Assembly (NCBI RefSeq): GCF_043641665.1
Contig: NC_092196.1
Span: 16,303,692-16,367,691, forward strand
DNA: 64,000 bases
Reading direction: 5' to 3'
Origin: Enoplosus armatus
Taxonomy: Eukaryota > Chordata > Actinopteri > Centrarchiformes > Enoplosidae
Of the stretch, positions 12,401 through 25,763 are shown piece after piece. Below the pieces are notes generated by a model. It saw only the letters and a program-made list of their open reading frames with translations, did not search any database and was not told where the DNA came from. The first letter of the stretch is position 1. Each line of letters starts with the position of its first letter. Both the position numbers and the translations under genes were made by a program.

Positions 12401-14598
12401 CATAGTTGTGCAATATTCATACATATTAATTGGTGGGCATGTGGTTTGAACTGGATATGTGTTATACTAGTATTTTCAACCATCAACCAGCAGACAGGCT
12501 GATGCTGTGATGACTCTTAACTCATTGTTGTTTGTGTTTCTCCCCAAGACCTGCAGGATTGAGCTGTTTCAGGCATGGTGAGGGACGCGATTTGAATCTG
12601 GACCGGAACACTGATTGAGTTTCCAGATGAAGGATGGAAAACAAACCTGCATCAGCTTCTCTACTTTGCTGTACCATCAGACGTGTTTTGCTTGAGTATT
12701 GCTGCAAGACATTTCTGCGAGGTGTTTCCAGAAGGGGAACAAAAACAGTACTGGGGAGACAAACAGGGAGAAGCACACATTGTTATTAGTGATCAGTTGG
12801 CTATGTGACTCTGACTGTGGCATTGGGAACTAGAAAAACATTAGCATTGGACTAAATTTACCATAATGTAAAAATTCATCAGTCAATCAGTCTTAAGAAA
12901 TATAATATATAAATTAGCAGCTCTTTAGATCGTCACTTTGTCTTCTAGTCATTACCCAGAAAGGAGCTCTTCTTATAATGATATTTTTCCTTGAATTCTC
13001 AGGATGCCATTGCAAAGGGATTGTAGTTGAAACTGACAAAAAGTGAAACAGTACAGTTCATGAATAATTTCTAATGTTTCTGATTTCCTCATAAAAAGCT
13101 AAAAAGATTGAATATTAAATATATATAAAAGGGGAAAGGTCCGTCTGAGAGTGCCCATAAGAAGCTGCCGGTTTTGTAAAACTGTATGAACTTCTGTGGA
13201 CCTGACCTCTTCCATCTTTAAATGATTGCATGTTTTTTACTACCTTTATCCAACAGTTACCACATATTTACACTGCCATTTTCCAGGAAACCTCTTATGA
13301 AATTAAAACTTAACTTTGAACCCATTTCTAGGTAAGAGAAACAAAAAGGATCCAGAAACTTAAGTGTCGCTTAGAATACTTTTGGCATGGGGTAAACTGC
13401 AACATCACTTTCACTGATGATTGATATTCACTGGTCTTTAGCCTCTATTTACAGCTTGTGCTTTTGCTTGAGAAAAAAGGTGTTCAACAAAGAACATGAG
13501 GAGATCCCTCAGAGGTAACCTCTACGCAAATGCCTGAGGCTAGAAAATAAATATGCAGTGCCTTTTTACTCACTTACCTTTTGATTTCTTTGATTGTTTT
13601 CCGTCTCCACTACACCTCCCTACAGACTTCTGAGCTTTAACTGAAGGACTTTGATGCTGCAGGCTCTACTTAATTGTTTTGTTCACTTCAGAAAAATCAT
13701 TCAGTGCGTGTGTGTGTGCGTGAGTGGATGGATGTGAATCTTTTCAGTCAAAAGAACCTGGGGAATAATGTCAGATTGATCCAGTAGAACTCCCAGGCTG
13801 TTTTGGCACCTGTGCAGATGGCAGACCTTAAAATATCAGTTTCCACACAGAGGTGAGAGCTGGAGGTTCATAAAAAAACCCTCACACCTTGTCATAGGAG
13901 AGCGAGAACAATGTGCAATGTGGTGCTCGGGTACTGTTGGCATGTCATTGTTGGGGATCTTTCATTGTGCAGACTAAGTATAAACAGAATGATATAGAAC
14001 AGTTGTTGTCATTGTTGTCTAAATATTTTATAGCCATTCATTGGCAATGCATGCTAAAGATTTTCTGCTGATAAGACACTTCACAATCTTCTATTGTTTC
14101 CAAGCTAGAAACAACGTATTGATTGGCGTGTCTTTCACTGAGAAAAAAACATCCACTGTATGTACATGCTTTAGCATGTGTCGTGCTACTGTATAAAGAC
14201 ACGTTCAAAGCAGTTCTGTTGCAATATTCATACAAAGAGAGACACAAGGGTGTTCCACGGCAGAGTCATAACAGAAAGATCGTGTTTGAGGGAAACTCTG
14301 ACGTTGTAACAGAAGTGTGCAGAAGGTGTAATATCTAACTACATTTGATAGCATTGCAATTGATTAACAATAGATCAGTACATGACCCAACCTAGTTGCT
14401 ATGGTCGTCAAGCGCTCCGTTCTCGAACAGTACATATGCAGCTTACTTTAATGATACAAAATTTGCGGTAACTTTTGAAGAAATGGGTTTTCAATTTCAC
14501 ACAGAAGTAAACAAAAGCAGGACAGAGCCGCTACTGTTACTCTAAACACTCATTTGCGAGGACCTCTCACGATGTTCCAGTTCTGATTACTTTGTCCC
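6500..14598. other. Gene-free flank with conserved-looking blocks
   Basis: No coding region supported. About 7000-7760 looks like a conserved non-coding element. About 8700-9300 is pyrimidine-rich with chance frames. 9340-9760 has a low-repeat, regulatory-looking composition and contains TCAAGGTCA at 9716. The rest is ordinary AT-rich sequence. The frame at 10911-11297 (minus) shows no family features. Confidence 0.55.
7020..7760. promoter_or_regulatory. Candidate conserved non-coding element with CTCF-like core
   Basis: Repeat-free block with TAATCC (7055-7060) and an AGGGGGCGC CTCF-type core at 7225-7233. It also contains many homeodomain-like AT words and GGATTAAT near 7737. A 119-codon frame crosses it (7075-7434), but the sequence resembles no domain I know. 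Conservation cannot be tested here, so this is a judgement from composition. Confidence 0.35.
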
Positions 14599-14599
14599 T

Positions 14600-14680
14600 G
14601 ATTAGTCATTAAGTCAGTCAGCTGTAAAGCACTTTGAACAGCACTAACCTGTATGAAAGACACAAATAAAGTGGATGTAC
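14600..14680 (+). repeat. LINE-type 3' tail fragment
   Basis: GTAAAGCACTTTGAACAGCA followed by ATGAAAG and AAATAAAG resembles the common 3' end of fish LINEs (GTAAAGCACTTTG ... ATAAATAAAG). Only the last 80 bp or so is recognisable. Confidence 0.4.
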
Positions 14681-15091
14681 AGTAAACAAAGTCTTCATCA
14701 CATTTACCAAAAGCAGTATTTTCATGTGGAGCATTAGCGATAAATGTACATGTTAGTAGAGTCCATTCTCTGCCCTCTCCTCAGATGTGGGGGAGCAGCG
14801 GAGGAGGGCACGTTGTTGCAGACTCTGGTCTTTGTTTGGACATGGAGATACATTGGTGTGAATTGTCCTCTGCCATCAGCCTCAGAGACCTTACTTGGCT
14901 CCAACTCCATCTTTCCTATTCAGGTCTAATAGGCAATCTGTCTGTCTCTACTATCTCCACCCTTGTGATGGACAGCTAATTAATCACAATTGTGCAGTGC
15001 TGTTCTTTTTTAACTTCCTCCACCTTCCACCCCTTTGTCCATGTGTTGTCGTTTTAGCCACAGACGCAATGTTGCTCTGTCAGGTGATCTG

Positions 15092-15250
15092 TCGGTCCAA
15101 CACTTTGGTACAGAGTGATATCTCGATAACTATTTGATGGATTGCATTGAAATTTGGTGCAGCCTATTTATTTTGGTGTTCCTCTGATTTCTCATCTAGT
15201 GCCACCAACAGGTCAAAATTTACACGTGTCCAACCCTTAATTTCAAGACA
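15092..15250. repeat. Teleost interspersed repeat fragment
   Basis: The words ACTTTGGTACAGAGTGATAT, GATGGATTGCATTGAAATTT and TCTAGTGCCACCAACAGGTC, in this order, match a family I recall as abundant in percomorph genomes. Class is uncertain. It is degraded and non-coding. Confidence 0.6.
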
Positions 15251-18200
15251 GGATACCTCATATCTCACACCTAATTTTGGCATTTAGTAGTCTTGATGTG
15301 TGCACAGGGTGTATGCGTGATTCAGGTCTGCAGAGATAAGGATGTTTTGATTATTGAGGTAATTTCTGTTTGATAGTATTTTCTTAAAAAGCCTGAACTG
15401 AGAATCAGCGACATGATGTGTGGGATTTAAATGAAAGTGACACAGGATGGCAGTCGGGCGGCCTGTGTGAAAGAAAGAGAGAGGTAGAGGAAGCCAAAAA
15501 CAGAAAGTGAGAGAGAAGGCGGGAGGCGGGCGGAGGCAGGGAAGAAAAAGATGGGCAGATGAAATTACACCTGCAGGTCTGTTAGCTTTAGCAGCCAGAG
15601 CCTAGCAGTGTGATGTCCCATAACATACCCCAAGGGTCCGTAAGGAATAAAGAGTGAGTAAACCTCACATATCAAAGTTTCTTTTCTCTCACACTCCTGT
15701 TATTGCTCCTGTGCCTCTCCTTGACAGCCCTGTGATTCATTTCCTCCTGCCTGAAAGACGGGAAATGAATAGAAAGCTTGGATATTGTCAGGCGCTAAAT
15801 GGGAAAGCAGTGGCTCTGGAGACACAATGCAGGTGGAGGTAAGAATGGTGAGTTCGGTTTAAAATGCCACTCAGTCCCACTGCACAGCACACAGCAGCAC
15901 CTGTCTCACATGGCTGAAGAAAAATGGAGGGGCGGTTGATTGGGTGTATAACACTCACACATCAGTATGGTTTATGTTTGAGTGGGATATTCATCTCTTT
16001 GCTGTCAGACTGCAGGACCCTGACACTTTTTTAGAGAGGGGCCACATTTGCATTAAACAAAAAAGAATACGACTGACCTCAAAGTTTAAGCTCTTTTGAT
16101 AAAAACAAACAAACTGGCTGCTGGTTAAGACTGTGTGTTGCCTGCAAGACAAATCTGTTTGTTTTTTTAGGGGTAGTAATTATTACGAGAGCAAAGGAGG
16201 AAGTGGCATTATTGTAGGTGAATGGATGAGTTAACAAAACATCGGACTTCAACACATGAGACTGTTGTTGGGGGAGGGTGAGGAGTTATTCAGATTTGGA
16301 TTTTGGACAGCTCTGATTCGAACCTCTGACTGGCTTCTTCATCTGACTTGCCTTTTTATGTTGAGAGACAATGAGGATATTGTTTAAAGAAAACTCTGAA
16401 ATGGTCTTTTACTGTGAGGAAAAATACAGAAAACAGCTCGTCCCAACACTATAGTGGACATGTGTTTATTGTATGAGGAGAATGAAAGTTCAAGGTTTCA
16501 CTGTGGCTCAAAGCTGTAATGACTCAATGTCAACAGCTCAAGGCTGCTATACTTGAGGATACTGAGCCATACTTGAGGTCACTGAGCCTTGAGATGTGTC
16601 TGAGTAGGCTTGTAATCCAAGCAGCTTCCCTGAAGTACATCTGAGATAATCAGGATTTACATATCAAACTCAGGGAAAACACTGCTTATAAGTATGGACG
16701 AGATATGGACGCATGCTCTCAAGCCTTGTTAGAATAATAGATTTCATGTGACTTAAATGTCCCCATACATTTTCATTAGGGTGAGCGTAAGGCCACACAG
16801 TGCTAGGATGACAGTAATATACCCCGACAGGCACAGTGCGACCAGAGGACGTCCAGAATCGGAACCAGGGGCAGCTCTACAAGACGTGGTCTCAGACATG
16901 GAGGATGATGCTGTTTGTGTTGGCTGGTTCAGCTCGGTCTGTGACCTTCTCTCCACATGTGTGCTCCATAGGGCCTCACTCTTTGTTTGTGATGATATTG
17001 GTCTGGCTGGGGTGTGCTGCTCAGCAGGTCTGTGCCTGAGGTGGCTACCCGCTGGGATTTGGACTCTTCCAGATGTGACAGAGTGACATGAATGTTCGTG
17101 AAGATAAAAACAACTTGCCTCTTCTCCATACTCCACCAATGGTTGAGCGGTTATAAATAGGGTTGGGTTCATGACCATATTTTGAAATCAGTGATTCGAT
17201 CAGAACTGCAAGCCAAATTTCCTTTACAAAGTTGTTGTTTTTTCCATACAAAAAATCAGATAATGTACATGTAGAAAGAACAATGTACTTGTAGTAATTA
17301 CTCAACAAAAATCTACTCAAATGGCGGTGACTATTAGCCCACCTGGGTATTCAGAAAGGATTGTGGTTAAAAAATGGTAATGCCTTGTTCCTGGCAGAGT
17401 GGCTCTGATGCTTTCCACTGATTTGGAGCAGTAAATTACTTGGCATCTGTCATCTTGTTCAATAATCCTTAATTTTCCTCTTTGCTGTCCTTTATTGGCT
17501 CAAGGTTACAAAAAACAAAGTTGTTTTAGTGTGACAGCTACCATTCAAATCTGGCCCTGCTTTGAGTAAAGCTGGCACATTCTAGGCTGCTGAAATACAA
17601 GTTTAGTGTCGATTAAGGCTTTCATGGTCGCCACAGCCTGTTTTCTAGACGAAGTTGAATTGTTCACCAGAAACCTATGGAGGTTTTTGTTTGTGATTAT
17701 TGTGTCCCCAGAATGACTTTATTTGCAAAACGGATTTTGTGACGTGTTTTGTGTTACCTTGCAAAAACCTGCAGTAATGTTTCAAACATGAGAGGAAAAA
17801 CATTTTTAAAGAACTCAAATATAATCATCGTTGATGCATTGTTTTGCAGAAATATTGTAAGGATGGAAAACTTTTACAAATATTGCAGTTATATGTTAAT
17901 TAATTCAACTTTAAGATCATTGATTCCTGGAGGGATTGTTAAATGTCTCATGGCTGTGATGAAGACAGAGAAACTGGGAAAAGAGGAAATGAGTTGACTG
18001 ATTTATTGAAACGGGAGATTGCTCAGTTGAGAGTGAGCAGCGGTAGTAATTCAGCAGGAAAAAAAGGTCTCTGTTCAAGACAATAGACAGAGAGATGGAG
18101 GCCAGAGAAAGAGCACACAGGGAATGGATGCAGCAAGCATGACAAAAGGTTTGTGTAATGATGTCGTTCTCAATTACTAACCTCTGTCACCCTTGGGTGT

Positions 18201-21200
18201 CATAGATGATTTTTTTCTGCTGAACAAAAAGACTCAAGTGGGCAAGATCAATCAGAGAGATGCATCACTGAACTGGGCTGATTTCACTGCTGCTGTGCTG
18301 CTAACTGTGTTATCGACATTTGTTTGTTGCATTTTTAATTAAATGAAATGTGTATTAACTACAGTATACTGGAGTGTGCATTGCTTCTTGTACCACTCTT
18401 TCAAACTACTGTACTGCACTGTGGGAGAGAGCGTGCATTATTGTTTGTGACTCTGGGGATTACAAGTAAGTCTTGTCTGTGCCAGAGCCTGCTGCTGCAG
18501 AGTCGGGCCGACACTAGATTTAACAGTCTTCATGCCGGGATGCTGAATTAAACATCGCATGCATGCCATCCTCAATCTGCGCCCCTTCAAACATTCCAAG
18601 AGTGTGTAATTAGTCACACGACGCTGTCTTCTCTTTTGGAGACGTGACAAACTGAACACACACGAGGCTAAAGTCAGGATTACCGCATATGGACAAAGTG
18701 TCCCACAAAGAGGAAGGACAATTATGACAGCTTAAATCCCACAGCATGTCCCCATGGCCGTCATCACTTGTCCAAGATGTTTTCTCTCTCCGATTTTGTT
18801 GCTGCTTCTGCTTTTCAACAATCAAGCCACCTGTCAATTACTGTAAAAACACTTGGAGATGACAGAGTATGCTGTGGAGACACGGCAAAAAAGTTATTCT
18901 GTTTCAACCAGGATGGATGCATGGTAGTGTGGATTCATGACAACCCTCTGAGGAAGAGAGATCAAGATCTGTGCTTCTGGTGCCACAGAGTCAGAAGAGT
19001 CAAGTAGCCCCCTGTAGACAAGCCATATGGACCAGGAAGAGTGTATATGTGTGGCAGCAAGCACCATGCCAGTCCCTCTGCTGATTTCTCATTATCGAGG
19101 AATAAATAGAACAAGACAACAAAACAGTAGCCCTGTTGTGTCATACTCATTCTGACTTCGGTGTGAGACAGATGGTACAAACTAAATGGCAAGATTTGAA
19201 TAGTTGGGAAACTGGGCAGCAGCACTGAGCACAACAAACAACAAACTGTGATGAGGAGAGCATTCCATTCTGCCCCTTTTCTCCACATTTTGTGAATAAA
19301 ACTATAATTTTCTTTCTTTGTCACCTGTTTTGTGCTGCATAACCAGGTGTCACTTTTAACAGCAATCAGAATGACTTCGCCCGCACTAGTTCTTGCTTTA
19401 TTGCCTGTGTGTGAGTGTTTGTGGCAGAGGCGTGGGAGGCTGTACGGGAGTCACAGGGAACAGCAGTTGCCAGGTCTCCTCCAAGGTGGCTGACGGGCGG
19501 GCGGGCAAGGCAGACAAGTACAGGATGCAAAAAGCTGAGGCAGAAAGACTACCTGTAAATATAGCACAGCAGCTCAGAAGCTTCGGTTTCCATTAAATAG
19601 CCATGTATTTTCCAGCTCCTGGCTTTATTGCACCGCTGCTTCAGGAGTAGGAACCCAGGAGGCTCTTCAACATTATTAGCAGCTCACAGTACATAATCCC
19701 ACAGCAGATTCTCGTCTATCTTCAGACCAGACTGAGATATATAGAGAGAGATGAGGAGTGAGAACAGGGGGGGTGGTAGGAGAGCGGGAGACGAGGGAGG
19801 GAGTGGTGGAGGCAGTTGCCAGTCTTTGTGATTCCAAGTCATTGACGCAAAGAGAAAGAATGAGAGGCAGACATACATTGTAAAGCCTCCGTGTTCCTCG
19901 TCATGGTGTCAAGCTAATTCAATGATGGACACCAGATGGTGGCCTGTCTCCAGAGGTCCCATGTGTCTCACTAAGTCATGAGGCCAGACACTGTGCCAGT
20001 GCCCTCCTCTGCCATTCCTTTAGAAGGGGATGAAGCCACCTTATTCGGCCTCCCCGATGTCTCGGCCTGGTTCCACTTCTGATGCAGCTTTACACTCTCA
20101 GGTGCTGTTTGCTAGCAGAGAAACTGAGACGGGGTGAAAAGAGGCAAATATCCAACTTTTAAAAACAAAACATCCATTGCCGTCCATCAGAAAAAACACA
20201 ACTTTAACTTCCCAAAATCTTCAAGTCAGGAAAAGAAACAGAATGGCTTTAATTCATCATGTTCAAAGGTTGCACAGTAATTCTGGGCTTGAAGACCAGA
20301 CACTGACTCATCATCATTTACGCAATATGGGAGAAACACAAATGTAAGCCAAAACATTCATACGGATCCCTGTTCAGTGTGTCATCTGTAGACATTTACT
20401 TATTTTCTATCTATTACTAGAAGACAGGGAGCCTATACAGTATGCAAATGAATGAACAAATGAATGAATATGCAAACAAGTTGGTTTCTGGATCCAGGAG
20501 GTGCTTCACATCTTATGGTGCACCAGTCTAACTCACCACCAACAGAGACAGAGATTTGAGATCAAAAGAAATTTCAGTGAGGTATGGTTTCCTCTCCACT
20601 AACAGGAGATGACAAACTGAAACAAGAGCCATACAGTAAACAAACTATCCACTTAACAGTAAGGCTTACATGTAAAGATGCTGGAGTCACAAGGAAGTGT
20701 TGAAGCTTTTTTGTTCCATTTGTATTGTGATCAGACAGATAAAAACAAGTGTGTTTTGTGTAGGTTATTGTAAGTCTTGCTGTCAACATAAGCTGCCTGG
20801 TGCTGAATTAATGCCACGAAAACAGTATGAACTTGTTTTTCACAGAAGCTACAATGCCTTTGATATACAAGTTTTGTATTATTTGAGTGTAAAGAAACTA
20901 GACGAAAGAATGGAGAGGAAAAAAGATGGCAGTACACAAATTGAATTCCAAGCTACAGTTATGTTAGTACGTGGTACGTTCTATAAATAGATGAGCCATC
21001 AGGATGCCAGCATCCCACAATTAGACACTGTACACACCAGCTCATCACACACTGTGTCGTTGACATCCTGTGTCAGAAGGTGAAGATACAATCTTAATAT
21101 CCTTCAGCGAAATGTCTCATTAACATTGTTAACTTATGGTAGTCACGAAGCGCGGCACCAGACTGTTATTAGATAATCACGAGATTAGAAGCGGCGAGGG

Positions 21201-23045
21201 ACAAGACGCCTGAGAACAAACATGGCATCACAACATCCCTCATTGCACAGGCCTTTCTGATGTGTCAGATGAAGAGAAATTTGTTGCTGTGGCACAAAAC
21301 ACACCTCATCATCTTGAAAGGACTTTTTCTGCACTCTGTGATTACAGGCCATTGATGTGAACAGTGTTAAACCATCAAATCATCCCACTTGCCTGGCTGT
21401 TTGTTCTCCTCCTTTTAGTTTGTCATGTAGAACCTGTAATCTTGCCCACATGGGTTTGTACTTCTGTTCTCCTAATCATCTGAAAATGAAAGTGATTTGA
21501 ACTTAAGATTGCAGCCAGACATTTGTGGAAGTACTGTATAAGCAAAGAAATAACTGGGTTTAGTCACCACTTTTGAAAGCAGTGTTTTAAATGGATTGCA
21601 TTATCCTAAATTATTACACGCAATCACAATTATTCATTTGTGATGTAATTGTGTGAGAAGGAAAAAGAGAAAGAAGACAACATCATTTTAAAAAATCTGC
21701 ATTGACCTTTATCCAATCATATCTATAAATAAAAAAAAATCAAATAAACAAGCCCTTCACAACCCATATCACTGGAAAATCAATCATTTTGACACAATCA
21801 GCTTTTTCTCCACAACATGAAAGTTGTTTATATGCTTTTTGCACAAATGACACCCGTGGTCCTCCTCAGGGAAAGCACATTAAGCCTGCTGTATGTGCAT
21901 GTCATTGCTTCACATGTATTTTGCCTCCCATCTCCCCTGTGGCAAACCCCCCAGCTACCTCAGGCTGGCAGCTCTGCAATTCTGCTAGGCAGGATCACTA
22001 TCACCACTCGCCACATTTGCCCACTAGCATCTCAGCAGCATTTCACGTCTTCCTCACTTATCCACCTTCTCCTCCCCTCCCTGCCCTCCCCTTGCTCTCC
22101 CTACTCACTTTAGCCGCCCCTCCACTCACCCTTCTCTTGCACTCTGCAGCAGCCTCTCTGCTGGCTGCTGTGACATTTGCCGTTTAGACGAGGGAAGAGG
22201 GACAGACCCTTATCCAATCTCTGACCTTTCCCCCCCTCTCCCTCTCTGGCGTCACTGACGCATTCACTGCCAATTTCACTGACAATGAATTTCAGAGACT
22301 AGAGATAAAATTCAAGATAACACTTGATTGCACATATTATGTGCAATTCATTTGTGTTTTGGATTTGTTTGAGCTGGGTTTCTCTATCCAATGATATTTA
22401 TCTGATAACCTGTCTGAACACTGCACCTACCTGCCTTTTTTAATGCAGGTAACTGCTGCAGCAGCAGTAAAGGTTAATGAATGCTCATTGAATGCCACAT
22501 GCCATGGGCTGCTTTGGGGCATTATGTATTCAGCTTATTCAGTGGCTGGCCTACTGATGATCTACTGTACATTTTCTGTCCACAGCAGAGCTACTAGAAA
22601 TATCCTCTCGAGGCATTATAGATATCTCATTATGTTTAGTGCTTAAAGTTTAAACCCTCAGTGTTTTTTCTCTGCTATATCCTAACAACAACTTTACTGC
22701 CAGACCAGTTAAACAGCCGTTATAATCAGGCAGACGTTGTTCGTTACACAACAGGTTACTACTAATTTAAGTGATAGAAAAGTGTTTGCCAAGATAAGGG
22801 TTACCTGACATGTCAAAGCAAGAGCCATCCAACAATCACCTTGTCAAAGCTGTGATCTCCCTTTCTTTCCCTCCAGCAGCAGCAGTGACAGCAGCAGAAG
22901 GGTGCTGGTGACACATATGGCCAATTATAGGTGGAAGTGGAAAAGATGATGTGAGCTGAAAGCTTGTTCACACGTGGCAGGTGTCCAGACGGCCAGGGGC
23001 TGCATGGTGGAAGGCCGTGGGAGAGAAAAACTCATCAATAGCTGA
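15251..23045. other. Gene-free flank
   Basis: No gene is established. It contains a 20-bp tandem duplication (16549-16588) and a weak minus-strand candidate exon (16753-17178). Chance frames include 21789-22187, which is proline/leucine-rich from pyrimidine-rich DNA. Several unique-looking stretches (for example 22230-22340) could be regulatory. Confidence 0.5.
16753..17178 (-). other. Weak candidate terminal exon ending in a transmembrane segment
   Basis: A 141-codon minus-strand frame. Its last part has a Ser/Thr/Pro/Gln-rich stretch, then about 22 hydrophobic residues (LVALCLSGYITVILALCGLT and on), a basic MKMYGDI tail and TAA. That is the shape of a single-pass type I membrane protein end. 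AATAAA on the minus strand lies about 285 bp further on (16470-16465). Against it: no recognisable domain upstream, no strong acceptor, and frames of this length occur by chance. No function assigned. Confidence 0.15.
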
Positions 23046-23127
23046 GCTCTCCTCTCCTCTCCTCCTCTCCTCCTCTCTCCTCTCCTCTCCTCCTCTCCTC
23101 CTCTCCTCCTCTCTCCTCTCCTCTCTA
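23046..23127. repeat. CTCTCCTC polypyrimidine minisatellite
   Basis: About 80 bp made only of C and T in CTCTCC/TCCTCT units. A homopyrimidine/homopurine tract of this length can adopt triplex (H-DNA) structure. Confidence 0.85.
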
Positions 23128-25196
23128 TTCATCCGCAGGTCTGTGGCAAATCAAAGACTACTTTTTAGCAGATCAATAGTGCCCCTTAACTTCCCTTTAT
23201 TACTCCGCAGCCAGAATAAGGGTTAGAGAGGGAGATGCAATATTCGGTTCATAAATCATGTAGTAAAAAAATGTCAGGGGGGTAATTGTGGTTTTCTAAC
23301 ACCCTTTAAAGGGAGGCAGATTTTATTAGTGGGTTAATGTCGCCGGGCGACCCTCATTCCTTCTCATTATGGGCTCATGGAGGCATCATCAAACCTTAAA
23401 CGTTACAACACTTCTCAGTGAACCCAGGCCTCATTTCTCAAATACACACCTTTATTGAACATGCAGATACACAAACAAAGTGAGTGGCACCAAACGTGAT
23501 GTACTCGCACGAGAAAGCCTTGTTTGTTTGTAATACATGACAGGATTGTCTTGGTCAAACTCATTGTCTGGGCTTTTTTATTCTTAATCATTGATTTGTT
23601 TTCTGTATTACTTTCTACGCGGCTAGTTTCCTGAACAAATAAAAAGCTTCCTTTCTAACGCAAATACATAGCACAAATAACTGGAATGATTGCCTCATTA
23701 CGGTGTTAGAGTACTCTTTTCCATAAGTCTTACTCCCCTCTCTCTCTGTGTTTCTCTCCCCTCTGTCTCCAATGAATTTCAATTGGCCAATAATTTTCCA
23801 GCATATCCTCGAGTTACATCGTTTTTGTCACATCTTTTAGTGATTAAATGGATCGATCTCTGTTCTCTGCGGGTGATTAATCCCACAGGGTTAGAGAGAT
23901 TATAGAGGGGGAGCTACGGGGAAGCCTTCTTAATGGTTTCACACAGAGAGCCTTCCATTCACAGGGCTAATGAGATTGGATTACAGGACCGGGGCTTCAG
24001 AGAGGAGAGGGAAAACTCACAAGAGGAAACTCATGTCCGATAGGATAAAAGTTAGGAAAAAAGAAAAGGGGTTTTATGATGAGAAACATATTGGTGCTAA
24101 GAGTCACATGCAAAGAATGACCTTGCCTGGTGTGCTGTCCGAGTGACCCTTCTTGCTGTGTTTCTGACGGGGACCTAAAAATTCAACACCTGCTTGGCTG
24201 GTGGGGGTTCATACCTCAGCGCTTATCTCGTGTGATATTCTTGCAGTGAAGTCTCACATATGATTGATCATAGTCATTATTAGTCAGTGGGATGGATGAG
24301 CAGTGCATGGGATCATTGCAGTGAGCCACTGCAGCCACTAGTCATTTGGGCGTCCCACATAGCCCAGCTGTTTTAGGCGGGAGGGAGCTGGCGATGCTGA
24401 GGCAGTGAGAGTGTTTGGATGTTGGTGACAGTGGGTGGGGCCTTAAAGTCAGAGGTTCATATCTGTCCTCCACAGCTGGACATGGAAGCGAGACTCTTGT
24501 GGTCCAGAGGACTGCAACTGTCCCTCAGCCTGGTGATCTGTGTCACGCCCCACAGCTGCAAAGCTCTGTCAGATCCCAGCAGGAAACAGCGGCTGTATAA
24601 ACAACCTACCATACACTTAAAGAGGAGGGGGGAGGTGGAGACGAGATGCAGGAGGTAGATGGACTAGAGGGGAAGGTGGAGGAAGGAAAGCATGTCGTTG
24701 AATTTTAAAACACATGTATGACCCCAGGGGGGATCAGAGCCCCAATCACAGCTGGAGGTCATCCGTGTTACTGGGAGGGAATAAGGGGCGAAGCTGGCTG
24801 AAGCCGGTTACTCCAGGTCACCGCACAAGCGATAGCCCCATTTCATCTGCAGTGTATAGACTAAATGCCCACAGAGAGTCACAGATTACAGAGCGGAAAG
24901 CACATTCTTTAATCCTCCTCCGGTCTCTCAGCAGATCTGTGGGTCTGACGAAATGGCAGAATATGGTTTTTGCTGTGTTTTTCATAATGACTGTCTATTT
25001 GCTTTTTGACTACACTTTATCACTGAACAGCTTACAACTAGAAAGGTATCACTGTACACTGAACAATAAATGGAAGGAAACTGTTTATCTCATAGAAATG
25101 AGGAACTAATATCTGTTAGCAATAGGCTATAAATAAATCAAATCCCAAAGTTTGTATATTTAGTTAATATTTAATATTGTTGGAAAAGTGAAAGAA

Positions 25197-25198
<2 letters not shown>
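23128..25198. other. Gene-free flank with candidate conserved block
   Basis: About 23250-24000 is repeat-poor, with CCAAT-like AATTGGCCAAT near 23779, TAATCC at 23878 and GGATTA at 23978. It reads like a conserved non-coding element. The rest holds no supportable gene. Confidence 0.45.

Positions 25199-25226
<28 letters not shown>
25199..25226. repeat. (AC)n microsatellite
   Basis: Uninterrupted AC dinucleotides. Confidence 0.95.
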
Positions 25227-25230
<4 letters not shown>

Positions 25231-25602
25231 CTGTATTTCCACAAGGCAAGATTGTTTTCTATTTGTGTACATCTAGACAGATCATCAAGAGACTTCAGTG
25301 CGTGTTTCCTATCGGTCATACCATTGTACTCAAATGAGTAGTGACGGCCATGAGGGGGCAATGAAGAAGCAAACAGAGCCCTGAGGTACCATGTCTCATC
25401 CCAAAGCAAAGGGCGTTGCTGACAGGAAACTGTGAACCAACTAAAAAAGCAAACAAGCTACGGAATGCCCTCAGCAAGGAGTCACATACTGTCCCCAATC
25501 CACCCTGTCTGCTGCAGCGTGGCCAGGATAGCCCCAACATCACTGGGGGACATCACTGTGTGGAGCACATGCCTCCACACACACACAGAGAAAATGCTCG
25601 GT

Positions 25603-25763
25603 CTACTTGAGAGGTTTTCAAACTGAGAGGTGCACCTCCCAAGGGGGGCACGGGAGGGTTCAAGGGAGGCCGTGAAGGAAGAGACGATAGCCGCCTAAAA
25701 AACAGGACTCACAGTTGTCTCAGTTTTGTCTGAGGTGGGTCCCACAGTGTCAGACTTTGACAT
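25603..25763. mobile_element. Possible short hAT-type fragment
   Basis: GAGGTTTTCAAACTGAGAGG with GCACCTCCCAAGGGGGGCAC at one side and GGTGGGTCCCACAGTGTCAG at the other recall the subterminal parts of fish hAT elements. The ends are too decayed to define. Confidence 0.3.

Noticed and set aside
19001..19020. CTCF-like core on the minus strand (ACAGGGGGCTACT)
   Set aside because: Matches only the AGGGGGC centre and lacks the flanking consensus.
21789..22187. 132-codon Pro/Leu/Ser-rich plus frame
   Set aside because: Arises from pyrimidine-rich DNA; a second frame over the same DNA looks equally good, as expected from composition bias.
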